Assembly (NCBI RefSeq): GCF_028307215.1
Contig: NZ_JAQMHV010000012.1
Span: 1 to 64,000 of the forward strand
Direction: 5' to 3'
DNA from: Falsirhodobacter sp. 20TX0035
Lineage (GTDB): Bacteria; Pseudomonadota; Alphaproteobacteria; Rhodobacterales; Rhodobacteraceae
Length of the DNA: 64,000 bases
In this document: in pieces, positions 34,963 through 42,475 of the stretch
Layout of the letters: each line of letters starts with the position of its first letter
Position numbering within the stretch: position 1 is the stretch's first letter
Position numbers and translations under genes: made by a program
Notes under the pieces: model-generated
The model's database searches: none
What the model was told of the DNA's origin: nothing
Seen by the model: the letters and a program-made list of their open reading frames with translations, nothing else

Positions 34963-37389
34963 TTGACGCGTCCCTTTGCCCGCCCCGCCGAAACCGCGCC
35001 CAGCACCGCGTATGAGATCGTCTTCGACCATTACGACCCGGCCGACGAACGGCGGCGGGAATCCCTCCTGTCGCTGGGCAACGGCGTTCTGCACGCCCGC
35101 GCCAGCGCGCCGGAGGAGGCGCGGGGCGAGGCCCACTATCCCGGCCTTTACCGCGCGGGCTGCTACGCGCGGCTTGGCGGGCAAGTGGAGGGAACGGAGG
35201 TCTCTGTCGACTCGCTCGCCAACCTGCCGAACTGGCTCCACCTCGCGTTCCGGCTCGAGGGGGAGGCCGGTTGGCTCTCCTTCGACCGGGTGGAGATCCT
35301 GCGCTATCGCCAGCGCCTTGACATGGCGAAGGCACTTTTGTCGCGCGAGGTGCTGTTCCGTGACGGGCAGGGCCGCACCACCCATTTCACCGAGGAACGG
35401 TTCCTGTCCATGGCCCATCCGCATCTGGGCGCGCTGTCGGTCTGCCTTCAACCAAAGGACTGGTCCGGCCGGATTGAATGGCGCAGCGGCGTGCATGACA
35501 GGGTGGACAATGAACTGGCGGTGACCGAAGGCGGATACGATCCGCAAGCGCTGGACCGGGTTCACAGCGAAGACGCGGGCGACGGATGCATCCTGACGCG
35601 CACCCGCACCAGGGGCACGGGGGTGGACGTGGCCATCGCCGCGCGCACCCGCGTGGTGCTGGACGGGCGAAAGGTGGAAGGCGCGGTGTCCGTGGCCGAA
35701 GGCGGCCTTCTGCGGGTGGAGAAGGTCGGCGTTGTCCACACGGCGCGCGATCACGCGGTCGGGGATCTGCCGCAGGCGGTTCTTGGCGCGGTGCGGGACG
35801 CCCAAGGCTACGTGGACCTGCGCAAGGATCACGTCATGGCGTGGCACCAGCTTTGGGCCCGTTGCCGGGTGGAGGTGGGGGATCCCAATCTTGCCCGCGC
35901 CGCCGCCCTGCACGCCTTCCACCTGTTGCAGACGGCCTCGCCCCACGCCTCGCTGTCGGATGCAGGCCTGCCGTCGCGCGGGTGGCAGGAGGCGTATCAC
36001 GGCCAGATCTTCTGGGACGAAACGCTGTCGCTCTCGTTCCTCAGCCTCCACATCCCCGAGGTGGTGCGCTCGGCTCTGATCCACCGCCACCGCCGTCTGG
36101 GCACGGCCCGCCGCCGCGCGGCCGAACAGGGGCTGGCGGGCGCCCTTTACCCATGGCGCAGCGCCACCACGGGGATCGAGGAAACGCCCGAGTTTCAGGA
36201 AAACCCCAAATCCGGCCGCTGGCACCGCGACGACACGCGGTTCCAGTTCCACGTCGGTTCCGCCATCGCGCTGAACGTGTGGCGCTATTTCCTGGCCACG
36301 CGGGACGTGGACTTCATGGCCGGCTATGGGGCCGAGATGATGGTGGAGATCGCGCGCATGTGGGCGTCCCTTGCGCAGCCGCATCCGGATCATCCGGGCC
36401 GCCTGTCCCTGCGCGGGGTGGTGGGGCCGGACGAGTTCCACATCCGTTATCCGGGCGCGGACCGGCCCGGCGTGGACGACGACACCTACACCAACATCAT
36501 GGCCGCCTGGACGCTGATCCACGCCGGGCAGGCGCTGGACCGCCTGCCCGCTTTGCGCCGCAAGGGGCTGATGGAGCGGCTGGAGCTGACCGGTGACGAC
36601 ATCGGCGAATGGCCCGGCCTCGCCGCCCGCCTGCACCTTGCGCGCGACAGCGAAGGCCGCTTCCTGCCCTTCGACCGGTACGAGACGCTGGAGCCGTTCG
36701 ACCTGGAGGCGCATGAACGCGACCATCCCGGCGAACGGCTGGACTGGTTCATCGAGGCGCAGCACCGCGACATCAACGCCCTTCAGGTGCAGAAACAGGC
36801 CAGCTTCGCCATGCTGGTCCACCTTCTGCCGGTGGACGAACTGCTGGCCCTTCTGGACCACATGGGCCACCCCGCGACCCAAGACGACCTGCGCCGCACG
36901 GTGGAAGCGGACCTGGCCCGCACCTCGCATGATTCAAGCCTGTCGGACCTGATCTATGCCGGCGCGCTGGCGCGTCTTGCGCCGGAACGGTCGTGGGACA
37001 TGTTCGGCGAGGCCCTGCACCCCGATGAGAAGGAAGGCCATTCCGGCACGGAAAAGGGCGTGCATCTGGGGGCCATGGCGGCCACGCTGGACATCCTTCA
37101 GCGCGTGCATCTGGGCGTGCGGCCTTCGGCGGACGCGCTGGTGATCGACCCCTCGCCCCATCCGCATCACGGGCGGCTCTGCGCGCACGTGCTCTTCCGG
37201 ACCGATGCGGCGTCGATCGAACTGGACGCGGGGCGGTTGTGCGTCCGCGCGGAACCGGGCAATGGCGGCGATCTGCCCCTTCGGATCCTGGGCGTTTCGC
37301 ATCGCCTTCCCCCCGGACGGGATTATGTGGTGCACCTGCACGAGGAGAAAGACCATGCCACGGATCAAAGCGCTGCTGTTCGACCTTGA
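34963..37389 (+). CDS. Glycoside hydrolase family 65 protein (disaccharide phosphorylase)
   Basis: An 808-residue GH65 enzyme. Family members phosphorolyse maltose, trehalose, kojibiose or related alpha-glucosides to beta-glucose 1-phosphate and glucose. The N-terminal beta-sandwich domain is followed by the (alpha/alpha)6 barrel with IFWDETLSLSFLSL, the general-acid glutamate in VVGPDEFH (about residue 492), DDTYTNIMAAWTL, and the phosphate-site-like HDSSLS and EKGVHLGAMA blocks. Substrate specificity cannot be decided by eye. The start appears to be TTG at 34963, because a stop codon lies just upstream and no early ATG exists. The 3' end overlaps the HAD gene by 35 nt. Confidence 0.9.
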   Translation: MTRPFARPAETAPSTAYEIVFDHYDPADERRRESLLSLGNGVLHARASAPEEARGEAHYPGLYRAGCYARLGGQVEGTEVSVDSLANLPNWLHLAFRLEGEAGWLSFDRVEILRYRQRLDMAKALLSREVLFRDGQGRTTHFTEERFLSMAHPHLGALSVCLQPKDWSGRIEWRSGVHDRVDNELAVTEGGYDPQALDRVHSEDAGDGCILTRTRTRGTGVDVAIAARTRVVLDGRKVEGAVSVAEGGLLRVEKVGVVHTARDHAVGDLPQAVLGAVRDAQGYVDLRKDHVMAWHQLWARCRVEVGDPNLARAAALHAFHLLQTASPHASLSDAGLPSRGWQEAYHGQIFWDETLSLSFLSLHIPEVVRSALIHRHRRLGTARRRAAEQGLAGALYPWRSATTGIEETPEFQENPKSGRWHRDDTRFQFHVGSAIALNVWRYFLATRDVDFMAGYGAEMMVEIARMWASLAQPHPDHPGRLSLRGVVGPDEFHIRYPGADRPGVDDDTYTNIMAAWTLIHAGQALDRLPALRRKGLMERLELTGDDIGEWPGLAARLHLARDSEGRFLPFDRYETLEPFDLEAHERDHPGERLDWFIEAQHRDINALQVQKQASFAMLVHLLPVDELLALLDHMGHPATQDDLRRTVEADLARTSHDSSLSDLIYAGALARLAPERSWDMFGEALHPDEKEGHSGTEKGVHLGAMAATLDILQRVHLGVRPSADALVIDPSPHPHHGRLCAHVLFRTDAASIELDAGRLCVRAEPGNGGDLPLRILGVSHRLPPGRDYVVHLHEEKDHATDQSAAVRP

Positions 37390-38008
37390 CGGGACGCTGA
37401 CCCACACCGACCCCGTTCACCTGCGGGCGATCCGGCACCTGATGGCCGAACACGGGCTGAGCCTGAGCGACGAGGACTTCCGCCTGCACGTCTCGGGCCG
37501 GTCCAACGTGGACATCGGCACGCGGCTGTTCCCGAACCATGACGCGGCCGAGCATGTGACCCTGCTGGACCGGAAGGAGGCGCTGTTCCGCGACTTCGCC
37601 ACCGATCTTCTGCCCCTGCCCGGTGCGGTGGCCCTGATGGACGAGGCGCAGGCGGCGGGCCTGAAGATCGCGCTGGTCACCAATGCCCCGCGCCACAACG
37701 TGGACCACATGCTGGCCGCGATCGGGCTTGCAGGCCGCTTCGACACCATCGTCTACGGGGATGAGATGACGCGCCCGAAGCCCGACCCCCTGCCCTATCT
37801 GACCGGGCTGCAACGGCTGGGCGTGGCGGCGGAGGAGGCGCTGGCCTTCGAGGATTCGCCCCCCGGCCTTCTGGCCGCCACCCGCGCGGGCCTGACCACC
37901 GTCGCCCTTGCCACCACCCGGACCGAGGAGGATCTTCTGGCCCTTGGCGCCGATCTGGCCGTGCCGGATTTCACCGACCCCCGGCTGCTGACCCTGTTCC
38001 GGTCCTGA
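37355..38008 (+). CDS. HAD-superfamily hydrolase, beta-phosphoglucomutase-like
   Basis: A 217-residue HAD enzyme with nucleophile and acid/base D10 and D12 in FDLDGTLTHTD, the helical cap residues DPVHLRA, motif II T in ALVTNAPR, and the motif III/IV lysine and acids RPKPDPLPY and FEDSPPG. The sequence type and its overlap with a GH65 gene point to beta-phosphoglucomutase, which would turn the beta-glucose 1-phosphate released by GH65 into glucose 6-phosphate. Other sugar phosphatases look similar, so this is a context-supported assignment. GAGGAGAAAG precedes the ATG. Confidence 0.85.
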   Translation: MPRIKALLFDLDGTLTHTDPVHLRAIRHLMAEHGLSLSDEDFRLHVSGRSNVDIGTRLFPNHDAAEHVTLLDRKEALFRDFATDLLPLPGAVALMDEAQAAGLKIALVTNAPRHNVDHMLAAIGLAGRFDTIVYGDEMTRPKPDPLPYLTGLQRLGVAAEEALAFEDSPPGLLAATRAGLTTVALATTRTEEDLLALGADLAVPDFTDPRLLTLFRS

Positions 38009-38011
38009 CCG

Positions 38012-39265
38012 TCAGGTGATCAGGACGGCGCGAAAGTCGTTCACGTTGGTGCGCGTGGGGCCGGTGCGCATCAGATCGTCCAGCGCGCCGAACAGCGTTT
38101 CGCTGTCATGCCCGCGCAGCATCGCGCCCGCGTCCAGCCCCATCGCCGTGGCGCGGGCCAGCGTGTCGGGGCCAAGGGTGGCCCCCGCCGCCTCGCCCGA
38201 CCCGTCGATGCCATCGGTGTCGGCCAAAAGCGCGTGGACGCCCGGCGCGCCGTCCAGCGCCAGCGCAAGGGCCAGCGCGCATTCCATGTTGCGCCCACCG
38301 CGCCCGGGCCTGTCGGTGCGCAGGGTCACGGTCGTCTCCCCTCCCGACAAAAGCACCACGGGCGGGGGATGCGGCCGGCCGTGGGCGCGGCAGCTTTGCG
38401 CGATGCCGGCAAGGATGCGGCCCATCTCGCGCGCCTCCCCCTCCAGCGCGTCGCCCAGGATCAGGGGGCGGACGCCCGCGCGTTCCGCCACGGCGGCCGC
38501 CGCCTTCAGGGCCATCATCGGCGTGGCGATCAGGCGGTAGTCGGTCACGAATTCCACCGGGGCCGAGGGCGCCAGAAGGGCACGGCGCGCGGCCTCGGGC
38601 AGGTCCGGACCCAGATCGCGGACGATGTCCGACAGGTCCGCCCCCGCCGTCCGGTCCGGCACCGTGGGGCCCGAGGCGATGGTGCCCGGATCATCCCCCG
38701 GCACATCCGAGATGGCCAGCGTCACCACCCGCGCCGGGGCCGCCGCCTGCGCGAGCTTCCCGCCCTTCACCGCCGACAACCGCCGCCGCACCTGGTTCAT
38801 CACCCCGATCGGCGCGCCCATGGCCAGAAGCCTCCGGTTCATCGCGACCTTGTCGGCCAGGGTCACCCCTTCCACCGGCCGGGTCATCAGGGCCGATCCG
38901 CCGCCCGAGATCAGGGCCAGCACCAGATCGTCCGGCCCCAGCCCCCGCACCGCGTCCAGGATGCGCGTGGCGGCGTCCTCGCTGCGGGGGTCGGGCACGG
39001 GATGCGCGGCCTCCAGCACCGTGATGCGGGTGGTGGGCACGGCGTGGCCATCGCGCGTCACCACGACGCCCGACAGGTCGGCGTCGGGCCACCCCGCCTC
39101 CACCGCCTGCGCCATCGTGGCGGCGGCCTTGCCCGCCCCCACCACCACCACGCGGCCCCGGGGGCGTTCGGGCAGATGCCGCGCCAGAACCCGTGCGGGG
39201 TCGGCGCTGCCGATGGCGGCGGCGAACATGTCCCCCAGCAGCGACCGGGCCTGCGATGCGTCCAT
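38012..39265 (-). CDS. Glycerate 2-kinase (MOFRL family)
   Basis: A 417-residue class II glycerate kinase (GckA/TtuD type), phosphorylating D-glycerate to 2-phosphoglycerate. It has an N-terminal DUF4147 domain (VVVVGAGKAAATMAQAV, LALISGGGSALM, MNQVRRRLSAVKGGKLA, AISDVPGDDPGTIASGP) and a C-terminal MOFRL domain (LLSGGETTVTLR, GRGGRNMECALALALAL, DTDGIDGSGEAAGA). The start at 39265 has GGGGAAGGAACG upstream. It converges on the HAD gene, with a short inverted repeat over the two stops (38002-38026). It could serve glyoxylate- or tartrate-derived glycerate. Confidence 0.93.
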   Translation of the reverse strand: MDASQARSLLGDMFAAAIGSADPARVLARHLPERPRGRVVVVGAGKAAATMAQAVEAGWPDADLSGVVVTRDGHAVPTTRITVLEAAHPVPDPRSEDAATRILDAVRGLGPDDLVLALISGGGSALMTRPVEGVTLADKVAMNRRLLAMGAPIGVMNQVRRRLSAVKGGKLAQAAAPARVVTLAISDVPGDDPGTIASGPTVPDRTAGADLSDIVRDLGPDLPEAARRALLAPSAPVEFVTDYRLIATPMMALKAAAAVAERAGVRPLILGDALEGEAREMGRILAGIAQSCRAHGRPHPPPVVLLSGGETTVTLRTDRPGRGGRNMECALALALALDGAPGVHALLADTDGIDGSGEAAGATLGPDTLARATAMGLDAGAMLRGHDSETLFGALDDLMRTGPTRTNVNDFRAVLIT

Positions 39266-39395
39266 GATCCGTTCCTTCCCCTGACACGTCCATCTTCGCG
39301 CACAGGCGGGGCCGGTCAAGTCCCCGGCAGGCGGGCCGGGGAACATCCCGCGGCGTGCGGGTGTTTCCCCCTCGGCATCGACGAAAGGTATCCTC

Positions 39396-39677
39396 ATGAA
39401 ACTGCGCATTCTTCTCCTCTGCCTCACCTCGCTGGCCCCCGTTGCCGCGCAGGCCCAATACCTGCCCGCGCCAAGTGCCGAGGAGCGTGAGCAGGACGAC
39501 AACGGCGCCGTCGCCCACGGCCACAAGCCCATGACGGACGAGGAGCATGAGGACGCCGCCGAGGACGAAGCCGGCGCCCTGAAGCCCACGCTGGTGCAAC
39601 CCGACGCGCAGGATCCGGGCGAGAACACCGATCCGCAGCATGACGGCCATCCCGGCCAGCCGCAGGGCCGCGAATAA
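39396..39677 (+). CDS. Small secreted acidic protein, unknown function
   Basis: 93 residues: a convincing Sec signal peptide (1-20, cut after AQA), then a low-complexity, strongly acidic, His-containing tail (EEREQDDNGAVAHGH, DEEHEDAAEDEAG, GENTDPQHDGHPG). It has no recognisable domain. The composition suggests a disordered periplasmic or secreted peptide able to bind cations; that is inference. It precedes the protease-nuclease gene by 75 bp on the same strand and might share its promoter. AAAGGTATCCTC lies before the ATG. Confidence 0.65.
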   Translation: MKLRILLLCLTSLAPVAAQAQYLPAPSAEEREQDDNGAVAHGHKPMTDEEHEDAAEDEAGALKPTLVQPDAQDPGENTDPQHDGHPGQPQGRE

Positions 39678-39752
39678 GCGCCAGCGGGCGGGGCCTGTCT
39701 TGCCCCTGTCATGTTGCGGCCTTTTCATGGGGCGGAAGACGTGGAGTGGGCG

Positions 39753-41633
39753 ATGGCGAAGCGAACGGCGAAAGACAAGGGCACGGGTCCGGACATGGAG
39801 GCGCTGCGCCGCCACATCCGCCTGAAGGGGATGGACTACCTGAACGATCCCAACGTCACCTCGGTCGGGATCGGTCGCAAGAACGGCACGGGGCCCATCT
39901 GCCTGCAGTTCACCGTCCGCACCAAGGGCGAAACCGCGATCGAGACGCTGAACACCGCTCGCATCCCCGAGGCGGTGGAGGTGGACGGCGTCCGCATCCC
40001 CACCGACGTGGTGCAGCGCGACTATGAACCGTCGTATGAGATCGTGGAGCCGGGGCAGCTGGACGACCGCCGCCTGCGCGTGGATCCCGTTCGCCCCGGC
40101 ATCAGTGTGTCGCATGTGGGGGGCACGGCGGGCACGCTGGGCCTGATCGTGCGGGACCGCGCAACGGGCGCGCCCTGCATCCTGTCGAACTGGCACGTCC
40201 TGCACGGGGCGGGGGGCGCCATCGGCGACCGCATCGTCCAGCCCGGGCCCTATGACGATAACGAGGTGGCGCAGAATGGGGCCGGCACCCTTTTGCGCAG
40301 CCATCTGGGCGCGGCCGGCGACGGCGCGCTGGCGCGGATCGCCGGGCGCGGTCACGATCCCTCCGTGCTGGGGCTGGACGTCATCCCCCGCCGCATGGCC
40401 CGCGTGGATCTGGACGACCGGGTGGTGAAATCTGGCCGCACCACCGGCATCACCTATGGCATCGTGCGGCGCGTCGACGTGATGGTGAAGCTGGACTACG
40501 GCCTTCTGAACGGCCCCCAGCCCATCGGCGGGTTCGAGATCGGGGCCGATCCCGACCGCCCCGCCCCGGAAGGGGAGCTGAGCATGGGCGGCGATTCCGG
40601 TGCCGCCTGGCTGATCGCCGACGGGGACGCGGCCACCGACATCTTCGCCGGCCTGCATTTCGCGGGCGAGGCCGACGGGGCGGAGGATGAGCACGCGCTG
40701 GCCTGCTATCCGGCCTCGCTGCAGAAGAAGCTCGATTTCGTGCTGGACACCACCGCCCCGCAGACCGAGGGCATGGACACCGCCGTGCCCCGCACCGGCT
40801 ATGACCCGGACTTCCTGGGCCTGTTCCTGCCCGAACCGGGGCTGTCGACCGCGCTGAAGCGCGACGCGGTCAATTTCGACGACGGCCAGACGATTCCCTA
40901 CACGCATTTCAGCGTCTGCCTGTCGGCCGCGCGGCGGATGGCGCGCTATGTCGCGTGGAACATCGACGGCGCACGGATCGTGAAGCTGCCGCGTACGGGC
41001 TTCTCCCTCGACCCCCGCATCGACGAGGAGCATCAGTGGGGGAATGAGCTTTACGTTGGCAACAACCTCGACCGGGGCCACATCGCCCGTCGCGCCGATC
41101 TGTGCTGGGGCGATGTGGAGGAAGCGCGGCAGGCCAACCGCGACTCCTTCTTCTACACCAACATCGCGCCGCAGCATCAGGGGTTCAACCAGGCCTCCCG
41201 CTCGGGCCTGTGGGGAGAGCTGGAGGATCACGTCTTCGCGGGCGCGCAGGTGGCCGATCTGCGCCTGTCGGTGCAGGGCGGCCCGATCTTTGCCGACGAC
41301 GACATCACCTATCGCGACGCGCGCATCCCCCGCACCTTCTGGAAGCTGATCGCGTGGCGGGGGGAGGATGACGAAGCCCGCGTTGCCGCCTTCATCCTGA
41401 CGCAGGCCGACCTTCTGAGCGACCTTGAGGCGCTGAGCTTTGAGCCGTTCCGCCTGTATCAGGTGGGTCTGGAGGAGCTGGGCGAGCGCACCGGCCTCGA
41501 CTTCGGGGACTTCCCCAACGCGGACCTGATAGAGCATCCTGAACGCGCCGGCCGCCCCTCCGCCGCCGAGGCGCTGGCAGGCCCACGCGGAATGGTGCTG
41601 GAGATCCGGCGGGTGGAGGACCTGCTGATCTAA
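39753..41633 (+). CDS. Trypsin-like serine protease fused to DNA/RNA non-specific endonuclease
   Basis: A 626-residue protein without signal peptide. Residues 25-110 (YLNDPNVTSVGIG, RIPTDVVQRDYEP) are the N-terminal region I associate with bacterial Nal1-like peptidases. Residues 120-335 form the chymotrypsin-fold domain with an apparent triad H148 (ILSNWHVLHG), D190 (AAGDGALARI) and S282 (MGGDSGAAW). Residues 365-620 are a NUC-type endonuclease with D440-R441-G442-H443 (NLDRGHIARR), TNIAPQ (469-474), and probable metal ligands N479 and E489. Both active sites look complete. The combination suggests a cytoplasmic effector whose nuclease may be controlled by proteolysis. ATG 39753 has GGAG 7 bp upstream; an ATG at 39711 is possible. 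It resembles effectors of bacterial conflict systems, but no helper gene is evident. Confidence 0.88.
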   Translation: MAKRTAKDKGTGPDMEALRRHIRLKGMDYLNDPNVTSVGIGRKNGTGPICLQFTVRTKGETAIETLNTARIPEAVEVDGVRIPTDVVQRDYEPSYEIVEPGQLDDRRLRVDPVRPGISVSHVGGTAGTLGLIVRDRATGAPCILSNWHVLHGAGGAIGDRIVQPGPYDDNEVAQNGAGTLLRSHLGAAGDGALARIAGRGHDPSVLGLDVIPRRMARVDLDDRVVKSGRTTGITYGIVRRVDVMVKLDYGLLNGPQPIGGFEIGADPDRPAPEGELSMGGDSGAAWLIADGDAATDIFAGLHFAGEADGAEDEHALACYPASLQKKLDFVLDTTAPQTEGMDTAVPRTGYDPDFLGLFLPEPGLSTALKRDAVNFDDGQTIPYTHFSVCLSAARRMARYVAWNIDGARIVKLPRTGFSLDPRIDEEHQWGNELYVGNNLDRGHIARRADLCWGDVEEARQANRDSFFYTNIAPQHQGFNQASRSGLWGELEDHVFAGAQVADLRLSVQGGPIFADDDITYRDARIPRTFWKLIAWRGEDDEARVAAFILTQADLLSDLEALSFEPFRLYQVGLEELGERTGLDFGDFPNADLIEHPERAGRPSAAEALAGPRGMVLEIRRVEDLLI

Positions 41634-41939
41634 CCTCCGGCGCCCAGCCCGCCCTCGAGTCGGCCGCGGCGGTTCCGGATGAACGGGCGCCGAGTTGCAG
41701 CAGCGCATCATCCTTCATCACCCGCGTACGTGGCAGATTTCGCCCTGCGCGCAGATTTTGCGATACCGCGCCAGTTTCCTAGTAAACGCCGGTGCGGGGC
41801 CTTATCCGCCCCCACGCGGTGATGTGGCCTCCCGATTCATCTGCAGCCCCAACCCCTCACCTTCAAGCCTGCCCGTCGCCCCACGGCTCAGCGGTTGCCT
41901 GTGGTCCTTCACTTGGCGTCCACGGTCTAACGCCGTGAC

Positions 41940-41955
41940 CTTTCGACGTCGAAAG
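41940..41955. promoter_or_regulatory. Perfect 16-bp palindrome, candidate regulator site
   Basis: CTTTCGACGTCGAAAG is a perfect inverted repeat about 80 bp upstream of the MarR gene and about 30 bp upstream of the putative -35. Its position suits an activator or repressor site; the cognate protein is not identifiable. Confidence 0.4.
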
Positions 41956-42004
41956 CAGAGGCCGTGTCCTCGGGCCAATCCTCTTGACGCCACACAGGAA
42001 GATA

Positions 42005-42024
42005 TTAATTAGGCCACTAACTAT
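42005..42024. promoter_or_regulatory. Candidate MarR self-operator
   Basis: TTAATTAG-GCCA-CTAACTAT: the right arm matches the complement of the left at 6 of 8 positions, in an A+T-rich stretch 10 bp before the MarR start, overlapping where a -10 element would be expected downstream of TTGACG. MarR proteins often bind A+T-rich palindromes over their own promoters. Confidence 0.4.
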
Positions 42025-42034
42025 CAGGTGGCTC

Positions 42035-42475
42035 ATGGCATCGACCCCCTCGGATTTCATGGAACGGCTCGCCGCGGTGACGCGTCTCATGGCGCTGCGG
42101 TTCGAGATGCATGCACAGGAGCTCGGCCTGTCGATGGCGCGGGCGCGGCTTCTCGTCCGGCTGGGGCGCGAGGATGGGCAGACGCAGACGCAACTGGCGC
42201 AGTGCCTTGGCATTGCGGGATCCTCGGTCGTGGCGCTGGTGGATGGGCTGGAAAAGGCCGGTTTCGCCGAACGCCGCGCAGACGACAGCGACCGCCGCAC
42301 CCGGCGCGTGTTCCTGACCGATCTTGCCCGCGAACGCGCCGCGGATCTGGAACGGTTTCTGGCCGCCACGCAGGCCGATCTTCTGAAAAACGTGCCGACG
42401 GGGGACCTTGCGGCGGCCAACGCCGTTCTGGTGCGCCTTCTGGCCAATCTCGATCACGGGTCCAAGGATGACTGA
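42035..42475 (+). CDS. MarR-family regulator of the adjacent efflux pump
   Basis: A 146-residue winged-helix regulator. LSMARARLLVRLGRE, QTQLAQCLGIAGSSVVALVDGLEKAGF and RRADDSDRRTRRVFLTD form the DNA-binding core and wing. AGGTGG precedes the ATG. The 3' end overlaps the MFS transporter gene by 8 nt, the common layout of a repressor leading an emrAB-like operon, so it probably represses the pump until a lipophilic compound binds. Confidence 0.9.
   Translation: MASTPSDFMERLAAVTRLMALRFEMHAQELGLSMARARLLVRLGREDGQTQTQLAQCLGIAGSSVVALVDGLEKAGFAERRADDSDRRTRRVFLTDLARERAADLERFLAATQADLLKNVPTGDLAAANAVLVRLLANLDHGSKDD

Larger units (their letters stand above)
41634..42034. other. Non-coding gap before the MarR-efflux operon
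   Basis: About 400 bp without a supportable gene. The first 300 bp show nothing I can name. The last 100 bp carry a 16-bp palindrome (41940-41955), a -35-like TTGACG (41984-41989) and an A+T-rich stretch with an imperfect inverted repeat (42005-42024) just before the MarR gene. Short readings in this gap show no family pattern or ribosome site. Confidence 0.5.

Noticed and set aside
38691-41711. 1006-codon frame antisense to the protease-nuclease and glycerate kinase genes
   Set aside because: It spans two well-supported genes on both strands and has no recognisable motif.
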